Source: Pyropia haitanensis (lineage: Eukaryota > Rhodophyta > Bangiophyceae > Bangiales > Bangiaceae). Taken from it: 64,000 nucleotides of DNA. The DNA lies in assembly GCA_008729055.1 (NCBI GenBank), contig SDUX01000002.1, positions 3,685,874 to 3,749,873 on the forward strand, read 5' to 3'. The position numbers were made by a program, and so were the translations under genes. The notes under the pieces are model-generated. The model was not told where the DNA came from, did no database searches, and saw only the letters and a list, made by a program, of their open reading frames with translations. Shown here one piece after another: positions 54,161 through 64,000 of this stretch (positions within the stretch are counted from its first letter, which is position 1; each line of letters begins with the position of its first letter).

Positions 54161-57100
54161 GGGTAAATTAATACGTGTTTGGCAGAAAAAGACCTCACAC
54201 GGGTTGTATTGAGACATTGTTGCCTCTTCCGGTGGCAAATTTCTTTCTGCTCGACGGCAGTCGGTTGAACGGAAACCCCCCCGCGCCGGCTGCCGCCGAA
54301 AGTGTTTCAGAAGTCATACATTTGACGCTTGCTTGTGCCCCAAGCAGTCGCCGGTTGGTGGCAAGCATGCAGAGTCGAGCGCAATAATTGCACACCTCTT
54401 CTGAAAATCATGAAGGCACGGTCGCTGGCCGTGCCCCCCGCGTGGCGTCCCAGTGCAAGCAGACCCCCCTCAATCCTGCCCCTGCCCGGCCGTCCCATCA
54501 TCCCCCGCGCCCTCCCATCCCCTCCCATGCGCCTCTCCACTCCCTCTCCCGAGCCTGCTCGCCACGGGCTCTGTCCCCCCACCCCTTCCCTTGGGTTCTT
54601 GCTTGACCCCTCCCATCGCCTTGTGTGTGGTATCGTCCGCCCTGCCTGCACGCGTGTGCCGGGTTCGAAGGCGGCGGTGCATGACGTGGGCCACTCCCTC
54701 GGCGAAGGCACTCTTGGGGGCAGGTTGAAGTGAGACGAAGGGGTGGCGGGAGGGGGGACGGAGGGAGCAGGGGAGAAGGGAGAGGAGGGGAGGTGCCAGG
54801 AGGGGCGAGGAGTACTCTCTTGCCGCGGTTCACCGCCAATGTCTCGGCCGCCGCCGTCGCCATCGCTGCTGCCGCTGTTTCCGTCACTGCCGCTGCCGCC
54901 GCCGCCGTGAGCCCGCTTCGCGTCTTTGTGGAGAGGGTCTCCCCGTGTCCACTTTCTTTGTCCCTTCTCCCCTACGCACCCTGCCCCCTCGGGCCCCCTC
55001 CTCCCTTCCCCTCTCCCCCCTTCCCATCCCCTCCCCCCCCTCCCACGACCCCATCCACCTCACTCATCACGCTTCCTTCTTTAACCCTCTCGGCGCGTAC
55101 CCCGCTCGCATGCCCACCTCCCCCCTTTCCCTTGTCGAGATCTTTGTCTACGTGCCGCCGCCGGCGCCTCCCTCTGGCTGACCTCTGGGCTGTGGGCCAG
55201 TACGTCCGCGAGGCGGCGGTGGTGGTCCCCATCTGTAGCGGCGGCGGCAGTGACAGTGGTGGTGGCTGCGACACCGGCTGCGGCAGCGGCAACGGCAGCA
55301 GCAGCGGTATGAGCGGCATAGCCGGCTGGGTCGAAGCCCGCGCCGCGAAGGTCGAAGGGGCCGAGGTCGTCCCGCTGGCGCGTGCGGAAGGTGGGGGAGG
55401 GCAGATGCGAGGTGGGGATGCCATGGGGGGGGGGGCGGTTCATCGGAGGGGGACAGGATGGGCGCCTGGCGTGATGGCTGCCCAGCCGCCGGTGATGCGG
55501 GGGATTGTGCTTCTTTGCTCATTCTGTGAGCATCCTCTGTGCCTAGTTGCTGTGGTGACACTGACAGACGTCGTCCGTGCCTCTCACGTCGCTTGCCTGC
55601 GCCCTGTCCCCATCTTGGTCTGGCTGCTGTTGTCACTCTGCCGTGTTCATCTGCTGTTCCTTTCTTCTCATGCTTCAGCAGTTGTGCTTGGCGGTCAGGG
55701 AGGGTAGGCAGATGTTGCATGTAGAATCTTGCAGGAATAAACCATTAACGGCGTTTTCGAAAAAGGATCGGGAGCGCACTTACGTGCTTGTATCCGCATT
55801 ATGCCCGCCGCACGATATTGTTCATGCACAGTCACGACAATCCACTCACGACATGTGCTCAACTTTACGGTCTACATCACAAAACGGCAATGCCGAAAAA
55901 GTGTGCTGTCGACCACGGACTATAAATTTGTGTGATATGTATGCGGCTGACCCGTCGGGTAAACTTTTGGGGCGCTGTGAGCCGCGGCGGCCGCCGCGGC
56001 CGCGCGCGCGCGCAGCCGCCGCCGCGGTTGGAGGAGGTGCCGCAGCGGCAGCGCACGGGCCCCGCGGGGGGGGGCCGCCGCGGTACGGCGGGAGGAGGGG
56101 GCGGCTGGCAAGAAAACCCCTGCGGTAGCCCCCGTCCAGCCGCGCCCTGTCGCGGCCTGCTGACGAGGGTGGCGCGGATGGACACGGTGGCGTTACACCA
56201 CTGGCGTCTCGCGTTTGCCGGGGCGATCAGGGGCGGCGCGCGGCGGCGGCGCGTGCAAACGCGTTGCGTGGCGCGGCGGCTCGTGCGAGCCACCGAGGCC
56301 TGTGTGGTCTTCTGCTTTCAACAAGTAAATTAGTACTTTGGACTGGCATGAATTGACAGGAACCGCAGACGGACAAGGAAGAACACGAGACCAATTTCGA
56401 CTGCACTCCACAGCTCCGCAAGAGAACATGGACACAGCTTGTCGTAGTTTGATTAGGGGTGACCACTCGGGTGGGTAGTTGACAGGGGTCGTTGTCCCCC
56501 AGGTCAAAGACACTGTTGAGTTTGTGGCGGCGTGTTTGTACCACGCCACAACGACAGCTGATTGGCTTCTGCTCCTCACGAAGGTGTGGCGTCGGCGCCA
56601 CAAAGTCGACGTCACCACCACATGGTTTTGGCCAAAGCCACGAGGAGTCACACAGAGCGGTCCGTACCACCATCGTTGTGCTTCACAGTTTTACGAAATG
56701 AAAAGATAGTTGTTGCTTTGTTGGACCGAGCTGCGTTTCAAACGGTGGTCGTTCTGCGCCGACCGGTGCTGGTCGCGCGCGCACGCCCCCCTCTCCCCCC
56801 CCTGCCGTACGGAAATTCTGCCAAGCCCATAAGCATGCTCTGGCGCTGCGTGCCAGCTAGCAGGCGTTTTTTTTGGACCGTTACAACGCGGCCGCTGACC
56901 CGCCCGTCCTTCGTCATGAGATCTTCTCGCGCATGGATTTCCGTGGGTTGCTACTTGTCGGCTGCCTTCTCTCATGCCTCTCTCGCTTTGTCGGCGTCAG
57001 CCTGCAGCTTCTCACCGATGGCCGTGGTCACAGCCTCTGAGTTGGCGACAGGCAAGGGACAACAGGCATGAGCTGGGAAACCAGGTTATCACCAGACAAT

Positions 57101-57907
57101 GTAAGAAAAAGCTCGCCAACTCGCACCAGCGAGTCCACGGAGGGATGAGCTGGCCTAGCTAGCGTCGCACGCGCGGTCCCCCACGAGAAGGAGCGGCCTG
57201 CTGCGTCGTCGTATGAGGTCCATCGGTAGTTCCAGCAACGTTGCTGGATCCAGCAAGGGTAGGCGGTACGATGGGGTCCAGGGGGGGGTCCTGGGGGTGG
57301 TGTACGTGAGGTAGGATGGGCAGACAAAGGCACTGATGGGCGACCAGTGTAGCGCGAACCGCGGCAGAGCGGGAGCGATCGTTGCCTGAGGGGTCAATTT
57401 GGGGGTACACGTGGGCCACGTGGAATGGCCGGTTCAGGGGCAGTGGCCGTTTATTGCCCCGGACGAGCTACGTACGTCTACCCTTTCCGCTCGCAAGTGT
57501 GCTCCAACTCTTCCTTTTCCGCGGCCTCGTCCTGTTGCGCCCTGCGGCGCGCCCGCGGAATCCGTCGATGCAACACAACGTTGAGCGTCGGGGTAGAGCG
57601 GGGAGCGCACGCGTACGGGTGCGGAACGGGCGAGAGGGGAGAGCCACAGGGGGGTACTGTTGGTTGGGAGGCGTGGCGGCAGGGCGGAGCGGGAACCAGC
57701 CGCGCGCGGCTTGCGCGGCGCAGCGGCGCGGGGGTGCCAGCGGGGGCCGCGGACGATCCGCGCGGGCGGGGCCCGACCGTGCGGGGGGCAGCTGGCCGTG
57801 GCGGCGCGCGCACGCCACGCGCCGCGGCGGACGGCCGACGGAGATCGCCGTCGCTCCCTCCGCCCGGCCGAGAGCAGGATTCCCCGCCGCTGTGGTTTCA
57901 AATGCTA
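54161..57907. other. Mixed-composition region, no gene recognised
   Basis: Alternates between AT-richer stretches (54165-54420, 55720-55960, 56330-56760) and pyrimidine-rich or GC-rich stretches. No frame shows domain-like sequence on either strand, and no tRNA-like fold was seen. Confidence 0.4.
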
Positions 57908-58617
57908 GATCCACGACAAGCCTGTTTTTCCGAAAAAAGGCCTGTCAAGACCTTGTCAAGGCTTGTCAGAATATATACGAGCGAAAAAGTGCGCGTCGTT
58001 AAGAAAGCTAAGCGCTAATAGGCCTCCCAACATTACAGCTTAGATGTCCGTTGTGTGCATCTAGAAACACCCATCGTGACACGGTGACTGGTCCGTCCAG
58101 AGGATCTGGTTATTCCCGTGTAATGTCTTTGAAAGTTACCGCTCTCAGTCCGTATCCACTCCACATCGGAAAACCAGGTGCTGGCAACAAGGGGGCTCGT
58201 CAAGTCTTGTCATACACCAAATTCTGCTCAACAAGCCCAACAACGCCAGTGCGGATGCCCATCGGACCGCCGGTTAGGGCTGTACTTCTCCTTTGTAGGT
58301 GTCGAAGAGCCCTAATGTGGGGGTCAGACCGACATGGTGCCACGGCCAAGTGCTTGTCGCGCACTTGCAAAGCTGTGTACGTTTGTCGAGCTGTTTGTTG
58401 CCACACCACTTTCTTCACCGCTTCTTGTGCGCGTTGTCGCTGCGGCTCAGGATATATAATCAGAAGGTTATGCTTTGGATGCATGTGGCAACGTACAACG
58501 TATATAGGCAAAAGCCTTGTTCCGGTGGCCCTTACGGAGTCGTGAGGGCCGTTATAGGTGGCTACTTGACAAGTCCGTGACAAGCTGTTGCACGGAAAAA
58601 CCGGCTTGTCATGGATC
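57908..58617. mobile_element. 710-bp non-autonomous terminal-inverted-repeat element
   Basis: The left end 57908-57932 begins gatccacgacaagcc and the inverted right end 58593-58617 begins gatccatgacaagcc; 23 of 25 positions match. Subterminal copies of cttgtca / tgacaag crowd both ends. The interior is AT-richer than its surroundings and has no coding potential for a transposase. No clean target duplication is seen. Confidence 0.72.
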
Positions 58618-59428
58618 CTGCTTATAGCATCACTACGCGGCCACCGCCACTGGCGCCGAGGACGGGCGAGGCGCAGTCGCCGCGGCGCCGTGGCGCCGCC
58701 ACCCCCAACGGTCTTCCCTCTCCCGCTGTGGGCTGAACCGGCCACCCGCCTACCCGTCTGTCGAGCTGTCAGTCCATCTGTCCGTCCCCCGCTCCCCCCC
58801 CCCCCCCCCACGCCACCAGCCTCTCGACTGCTGCGCAACTGCACTCCGCCACTCCCCGGGGCTCCGCGCACCCCGTTGGAATGAGCGTTGCACGCCGGAG
58901 AGGACGCCGACGCGGCCGCCGCAGCCACGAGAGACCCTCGCACGCAGCGTGGCGCGCGGCCGCGCGGGTCGGCTGCGGGCGACAGGAGCGGCATCGAGGC
59001 AGTGCACGAGCAACGTGCGGTGAGCCCGCCCGCGTGTCCGCCCGCCGTCCACGCTGTCCTCGCACGCGCCGTCGAGCCTCTGCCGCGGTGGGGTTTCCCA
59101 CGCCCTGTTGCCTTTGCCCACGTAGGGGGGGGTCGGTCAATGGCGCAGGGGGGGTGGGGGGTGGCTCGCAGTTCGCGTCCGCGTGGCCGCCGCGCTGCTC
59201 CTGTCGCGTCTCAGGGGCGGTGAGGAGGCGGTCGGCGTAGGGGGCGGGGACGCGGCACTACAGGAAGAGGACTGAAGGGCGGGAGGGTGGGCGGCGGGAA
59301 AGGACTGCGGGTGCCGCACCCCCGTCTGCGGGCGGCGCCGCGCACGGCAGAACCCGCGCATGACGAGAACAGTTGTCCGCCCGCCGCGGCTGCCCTCTGT
59401 TCCCGGCGCGTTGATGGCCCCGCTGGCA

Positions 59429-60786
59429 CACTGCTCCTTGTTGCGGGATCCACGTCAAACGCTGTTCAAGCGCAGAATCTTGCAGGAGACGCGATCAGAG
59501 GTGATCTTGAAGTGGCCTGGTGACCCCGTACAGGCCGATTCACTAAGGAAATCTTGAAGAATTTCGAAAAAGGTACGAGAACGTGCGCGATAGGGGGTGT
59601 TCGACACACCACAAGATGCGTCTCAGTGCTGGCTACACAGTGACGTACTGAACGATGTCAATCGCATCCATCTTGACCCTTTTTCAAGCTTCTGCAAGCT
59701 ATCTTCAAGTGCGAACTCATGACGCTCTCGCGCCGCTTCACGCGTGATCGCGCTCTGCGCGGCAGTTATGGAGCTCGCCGAAGTCGATCGATCACATGAA
59801 GCGCCCGCCAGATCTCGGGTGGCTACGGTTCATGCTCAGAGTTTTCCAGTGAAGTACGCGGTGCAGTACGCGAGCCAGCATCGGCTGGGTCCTCTCCGAC
59901 GACACTGTCAGGCATCCGAAGCCCCGGCGCTGCAACTCCCGGCCGTACCAGACAATAGCGGCCCAACTCCGCCGCGGACGCCGTCGTCGACCGGTTGCTG
60001 CCGCGGCCACCGCCGCCGCCGCCGCCGCCGCCATCACTGCCTTTTGCCGACCAGAGGCCGCGGAGGGCAGGGGGGGGGGGGGGGAGGAAGAGGGTGGCGT
60101 CAGCGGCAGTGGGAGTTCATCAAGTGGAAGGGTGCGTATTTGCAGGGTTTGATGTGCTGCGTTCGGCTGGTGGAAGATAGTGCCCCTCATACGCGTCAAC
60201 GTGCTAGCGCTTTCGGGCCACAACATACATCAGCCATTGGTGCATTGTTCTGGTTCACAGCACTTGTTCTCTGAGAAAGTTCTCCTCTCATTGTGCTGGT
60301 GGTACGAGCAGGAGGACACGTAAAAGGTGGGCGGGAGGGTGCGGAGAGCTATCGTGGACATTGCGTGCGGGTATGAAATGTACTGTGACGTTCGCGCTAG
60401 TGTTGGTGTCACCATACCACGCCGTACGGGTCAGGGATGCGCACGAGCTCGGTTATGCCTTGCGCGGCTCCGTCAGGCGCGTCATCTGCTCTTGTGCGTG
60501 GACAGGTTGTCGACCACGTCCGGATGGCCTTCCCGTGAAGACTGAGATGGCGACTGATCAGAACTTGACAGGTAATTGAATGCTCCTTAGCAAGGAAGCC
60601 GTGACCTCTTTGTAATATACATTCTCGTACTTAGCAAACTGTTAAATGTGGGGATCAGCCTCTAATCCACTCGGTTGGGGCTCTGGTCGCCGCCGCTTAT
60701 GCAACCACTTCAAAGAAATTCAAGGTTTCTTCAAGCTCATCTGGCTTGAATAGCGCTGGACGTGGATCCCGCAACGAGGAGCAGTG
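59429..60786. mobile_element. 1.36-kb non-autonomous terminal-inverted-repeat element
   Basis: Left end 59429-59471 and inverted right end 60744-60786 match at 39 of 43 positions (both contain gttgcgggatccacgtc). Subterminal cttgaa / ttcaag motifs are dense at both ends. The interior includes a CCG-rich stretch at about 60000-60030 and no transposase. The repeat may extend outward with indels (ggcccc at both sides). Confidence 0.72.
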
Positions 60787-63184
60787 CGCGGGGCGGCTCC
60801 GCGGGGGCCGCTACGGCGCCACGCCCGTCTCACCCCCCTCCCGCTGTTCATCCCCAGGCTCGCCCACGAGACGGGGCCATGATCGCGAGCCTGCGCCGCT
60901 GACTGGCGTCAGTGGCGGGCCGCCGTCAGGTAAAAAGGCCGGGCGGCCACTGACTGCGTGCTGAGCCACCCGCCGCGCACGCGCGCCGCGCGACGGCGGC
61001 TGCCCTGCCGGGCGAGCCCGCCGTCCACGAGCCGACCGCAGTTGCCCCGCGCGGCGCGTGGCCGGCACGCACCGTGGCTGCTCGAGATGGACGGCGGTCG
61101 CCGTCGGGCCGGTCGTGACTGCCGTGGGGCGGGAAAGGTGCCGTCCTGGCCGACCGCCCCCCCCACGCCAACCTTGCTTCCCCCCCCCTCCCCTCACTAC
61201 TCCCCTCGCCCCGACCTCCCCCCTTTCCTCGCCCCCCGCCAGCTGTAGGTCATAACCTTTCTTTTCTACTTGATTCCTTTGCAGACGACCAGGGCGGCGG
61301 GAGGCGCGGGGAGGGCGTCGGGTGCTATCATGGTTCCACCTCACCGCGGGGTAGGGCGACGGTAAGGGGGGGTTTGGAGAGGCTAGGGGGGTTCAGGGGT
61401 GGTAGACGCCGCGCCGCGGCGAAGGGGGGTGCGGGGTGTTTTTCGCTGTGGCGACCACGCGGGGGCTGTGGTCTGGTTCCTATTGAAGGAGCGGAAGGTG
61501 TTGTCAGAGGGTGGGAGGAGTCGGACGTGGGGGGGGATTCAAACGGGGGGACGTCGGGTAATGGGACGTGCGCCTCCGTGGATGCCTGATATGGAGTGCT
61601 GCGGGGGAAGGGGGGGGGCTGAGGGGGGAGGATGGGTGGATATGGCCGTGGGCGAAGGGACAATGACGAGGGACCTTACCGGGTGTGGGTGCCGCCACGG
61701 CACCCGTGCGTGGCAGTGATGGTGATGCAGGGCATGGAGGCGTGGACCGTGCTGACACACTGTTGCTCGTGGAAGTGGCGGACACCACGATGCGTATGAG
61801 GAAGTGCTTGGAGAGGGGAGGTGCCTCCGGTGGGGGTTCAAGGCGCAGCGGGGAACAGGGAAGGCCTACGGGGGAGCAGCACGCGCGGAAGCGGGAGGTG
61901 CAGAGTGGAGATGGTTTGGAGCGGCCGGGTGTCGAGACCAGTCAGACGGCGGGAGTCGTAGGGGCCCAAGCCGGGCGGGGGGGGGAGAGGTGGCCGTTTT
62001 TGTACCATGACGCTCTGCCCCAGGGAGAAAGGGTTAGGGTTAGGCTGGCAGACGCGGACACGGTGACGCATGCATCGCGAGTGGGGGGCGAGCGGGGATG
62101 GCGAGCTGGCGAGAGCCGGGGCGGTAGCGAGAAAAAAAAAATCTGGGACAGGGCGGGGGCTCCGGGACACGGAGTAGGAAGTGTGCGCACCGGCGCAGTG
62201 GATCTATCACCCTGTACCTTATTTTCGCCGATTGTCGATGCATGCACGTGCAAAAGCGTGTTTGGGCCGACATTTGGCCCTCGCGGCGCCTCGCCCGACG
62301 GAGGTCGAAATCGCGGCGGTGCACGTTTCCGGCATCCGAGTGCAGCGCAAAAATGCAGATCCATGTTTGGATAACATGGCGCCACGCGAAATCGACGCGC
62401 AAGTGTTTGCCAATGCAACACTGCACACAGTAAGTGTGTCGCTCGTTCCCATCGTACAGAATTTTGGTTGCTCTGCCGAACAATGCCCCACACTCTTGTC
62501 GCGCAGTGGCACACATCCGAACAAGGAACTGGCTTGACGAGACAGCGACGAACCTCGATGGACACACAGACCACCCCCACACGACGCCACTGTCTTAGAC
62601 CACCTACCCACAGCCACCCCCTTGGCCGCGTCCACCGCCTACGCCCCACCATTGGCGCTCTACGACCCACATGCCGACGGGGGCCTCGCCGCGTGCACCT
62701 AGACGCCTCACGATTCCCATCGCGGCTGGCATTGCAACCAGATGGCCGGGAGTCCAACTCATGTGGATGACCCGCGACAGCCGAGGCGACTGTGGTGTTC
62801 GGCGGCACTGGGGACGACCATGACGCGGGGCTATACACCCCCCCACACATCAACTACCAGTGTTCACAGACTCCTTTGGTGCACCCAGGTCCCAACGTCG
62901 GTCTGCAGGTGTGACGACACGCAGGGAGTGTCGGGGGAAGCGTGCGGTGGGGAGGGTGGAAGGGGGGGAGAGTGGAAGGGGGGGGGATGGAAGGGGGGGA
63001 GGGCGTCGTCCCGTGCGAGTACGGCCGCGTTTCGAGGCACGCGACACACATCGGAGCACGAAAAGAGTTTGGAAGAACATCTGGGTGCTCGCGTCTTTGC
63101 AAGCGCCTTGTATTTATCAGCACCGCGGCCCTTTGCAAAAATCTCCCACGCTGCGACTGTCAACAACCGTCGGAATGTATCCAA
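60787..63184. other. Mixed-composition region, no gene recognised
   Basis: GC-rich at 60787-61200 and purine-rich with G-runs at 61330-62150; AT-richer at 62220-62540. A plus-strand frame at 61685-62374 has no recognisable features. A short telomere-like motif lies at 62031. Confidence 0.4.
62031..62044 (+). repeat. Short interstitial telomere-like motif
   Basis: gggttagggttagg: two TTAGGG-type units. Too short to be more than suggestive. Confidence 0.4.
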
Positions 63185-63370
63185 TCAGAGACCGGGACGG
63201 AACAGGTGTTCGAAGCCCTGGGCCGTCTTGGCTACCAGGACCAGCGCCGAGTACTCGCTCTTCCGCTGAGACAGCAGCTGCTCGTTTACCTGCGCCAGCT
63301 CCGCAGTGGAGCCGCACACCTCAAGGCGGAGTATCACCACCTCCTGCCGCAGACAGCCAGAGGCCGGCTT
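63185..63370 (-). CDS. Possible 3' exon of an unknown gene (coiled-coil-like)
   Basis: On the minus strand the frame CLRQEVVILRLEVCGSTAEL continues through VNEQLLSQRKSEYSALVLVA to the stop at 63185-63187. The heptad-like Leu/Val spacing and balanced codon use look coding, unlike neighbouring frames. There is no Met; a stop (TAG) lies just upstream, so an acceptor such as ctgcggcag (about 63350) would be needed. The upstream exon was not found; a gtaggt donor near 63408 is a candidate. The product is unknown. Confidence 0.3.
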   Translation of the reverse strand, partial: KPASGCLRQEVVILRLEVCGSTAELAQVNEQLLSQRKSEYSALVLVAKTAQGFEHLFRPGL

Positions 63371-64000
63371 CTACGCCTCAGCGGATGCCGCTTCCATCGC
63401 GATACCTACCGTCGAGAGTGAGCGGAAAGCGCAGGAGAGCTGAGGAGAGAGGGAGGCGGGAGAGAGCGCTACTATCGGCTGAAGCGAAGTTGACGGTGGG
63501 CATTATCCCCGCGCCGCGCCACAATTTCCAGTCACAACAGCCTGCAGTAGCTGCCGCTCCGCAGCGCCTCAAAAAGCCGTCATGACTGCGGCACCCGCGG
63601 ACGAGAACGGGGGGGGAGCGGATGGGCGTGGGGGAGTAAAGGTCAGGGGGCCACCAGCAAGCAGAGAAGCGGGTAAGAGGAGAGAAGGGGGGGGGGGAAG
63701 AGAGAGCCACCCCTCAAGCCTACGCCATCCACCCTGGCCGTGTCGTCAAGCGCGTCCTCAATGCGTCTCCCTCCACGTCACTTTTCTTACTCCCGGGGAC
63801 TGCAGAGTGCGGGAGATTTCCGCCGCAATGGCCCATGCAGAGGCGTTTCCGCAAGGTACTCTGCGGCGGCCCGCAAGCCACCTTGCGGTCGTTGGCAACC
63901 TTCCCAGACGCGGATTGCATGGAGCCGTACAGTGAAGCGTTTCGGTCCGTTGACACGGGTGATTTTGTAGGCTCAGACAGCTCAGCTCCAGACGCTTCTT
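63371..64000. other. Window end, unassigned
   Basis: Mixed GC with a G-run at about 63687. It may hold the upstream exon or promoter of the minus-strand exon at 63185. No feature is supportable. Confidence 0.35.

Noticed and set aside
54730..55707. 325-codon plus-strand ORF with hydrophobic stretches
   Set aside because: Hydrophobicity comes from pyrimidine-rich DNA (Leu/Pro/Ser); other frames are equally open, and no start context or domain is seen.
62031..62044. Chromosome end or telomere
   Set aside because: Only two repeat units and ordinary sequence continues on both sides.
61685..62374. 229-codon plus-strand ORF
   Set aside because: Low-complexity Gly/Arg composition, crosses the telomere-like motif, and no motif is recognisable.

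Overview
The window looks like nuclear DNA of a multicellular red alga, most plausibly a bangiophyte of the Porphyra/Pyropia type. This is inferred from very high GC, long G and C homopolymers, small or absent introns (each of the three introns found is 200-300 nt), and a tRNA gene with an out-of-place second intron, a habit known from the red alga Cyanidioschyzon. There are no operons, and genes lie on both strands.

Layout. 0.6-2.1 kb: an alpha/beta-hydrolase gene. 2.3-20.3 kb: a block of different character, with more balanced base composition and long uninterrupted reading frames. It holds two giant minus-strand ORFs (1409 and 1336 aa), a plus-strand ORF (653 aa), and a 79/88-bp higher-order tandem array between the last two. 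Diverged inverted repeats lie at 2332 and 20292. I interpret the block as one giant DNA transposon of about 18 kb whose first ORF resembles transposase-like proteins of poorly described eukaryotic elements. 21.7-50 kb: a run of host genes: fatty-acid alpha-dioxygenase (DOX1), a 4CL-type AMP-forming ligase, a tRNA-Lys, UTP4, an ESA1/TIP60-type MYST acetyltransferase, glutathione synthetase, a membrane protein, the mitochondrial glycine-cleavage T-protein, MEMO1, a UAS/UBX-domain protein, and a secreted animal-type haem peroxidase. 50-54 kb: a G-run desert without a supportable gene. 54-64 kb: lower-GC sequence with two terminal-inverted-repeat elements (57908-58617 and 59429-60786), a short telomere-like motif, and perhaps one exon of an unknown gene near the end.

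The host genes are ordinary housekeeping and redox/oxylipin genes: glutathione synthesis, peroxidase and alpha-dioxygenase for oxidative chemistry, UTP4 for ribosome assembly, ESA1 for chromatin, and T-protein for photorespiration and one-carbon metabolism. They do not form an evident pathway cluster. Six of them change reading frame exactly at runs of 8-21 G or C. This points to sequence errors or unstable tracts rather than pseudogenes, because the conserved domains continue on the other side of each run.

The two observations I would follow first are the tRNA-Lys(UUU) gene with one intron at the usual 37/38 site and a second inside the T-loop, which splits the B box, and the putative giant element at 2.3-20.3 kb.
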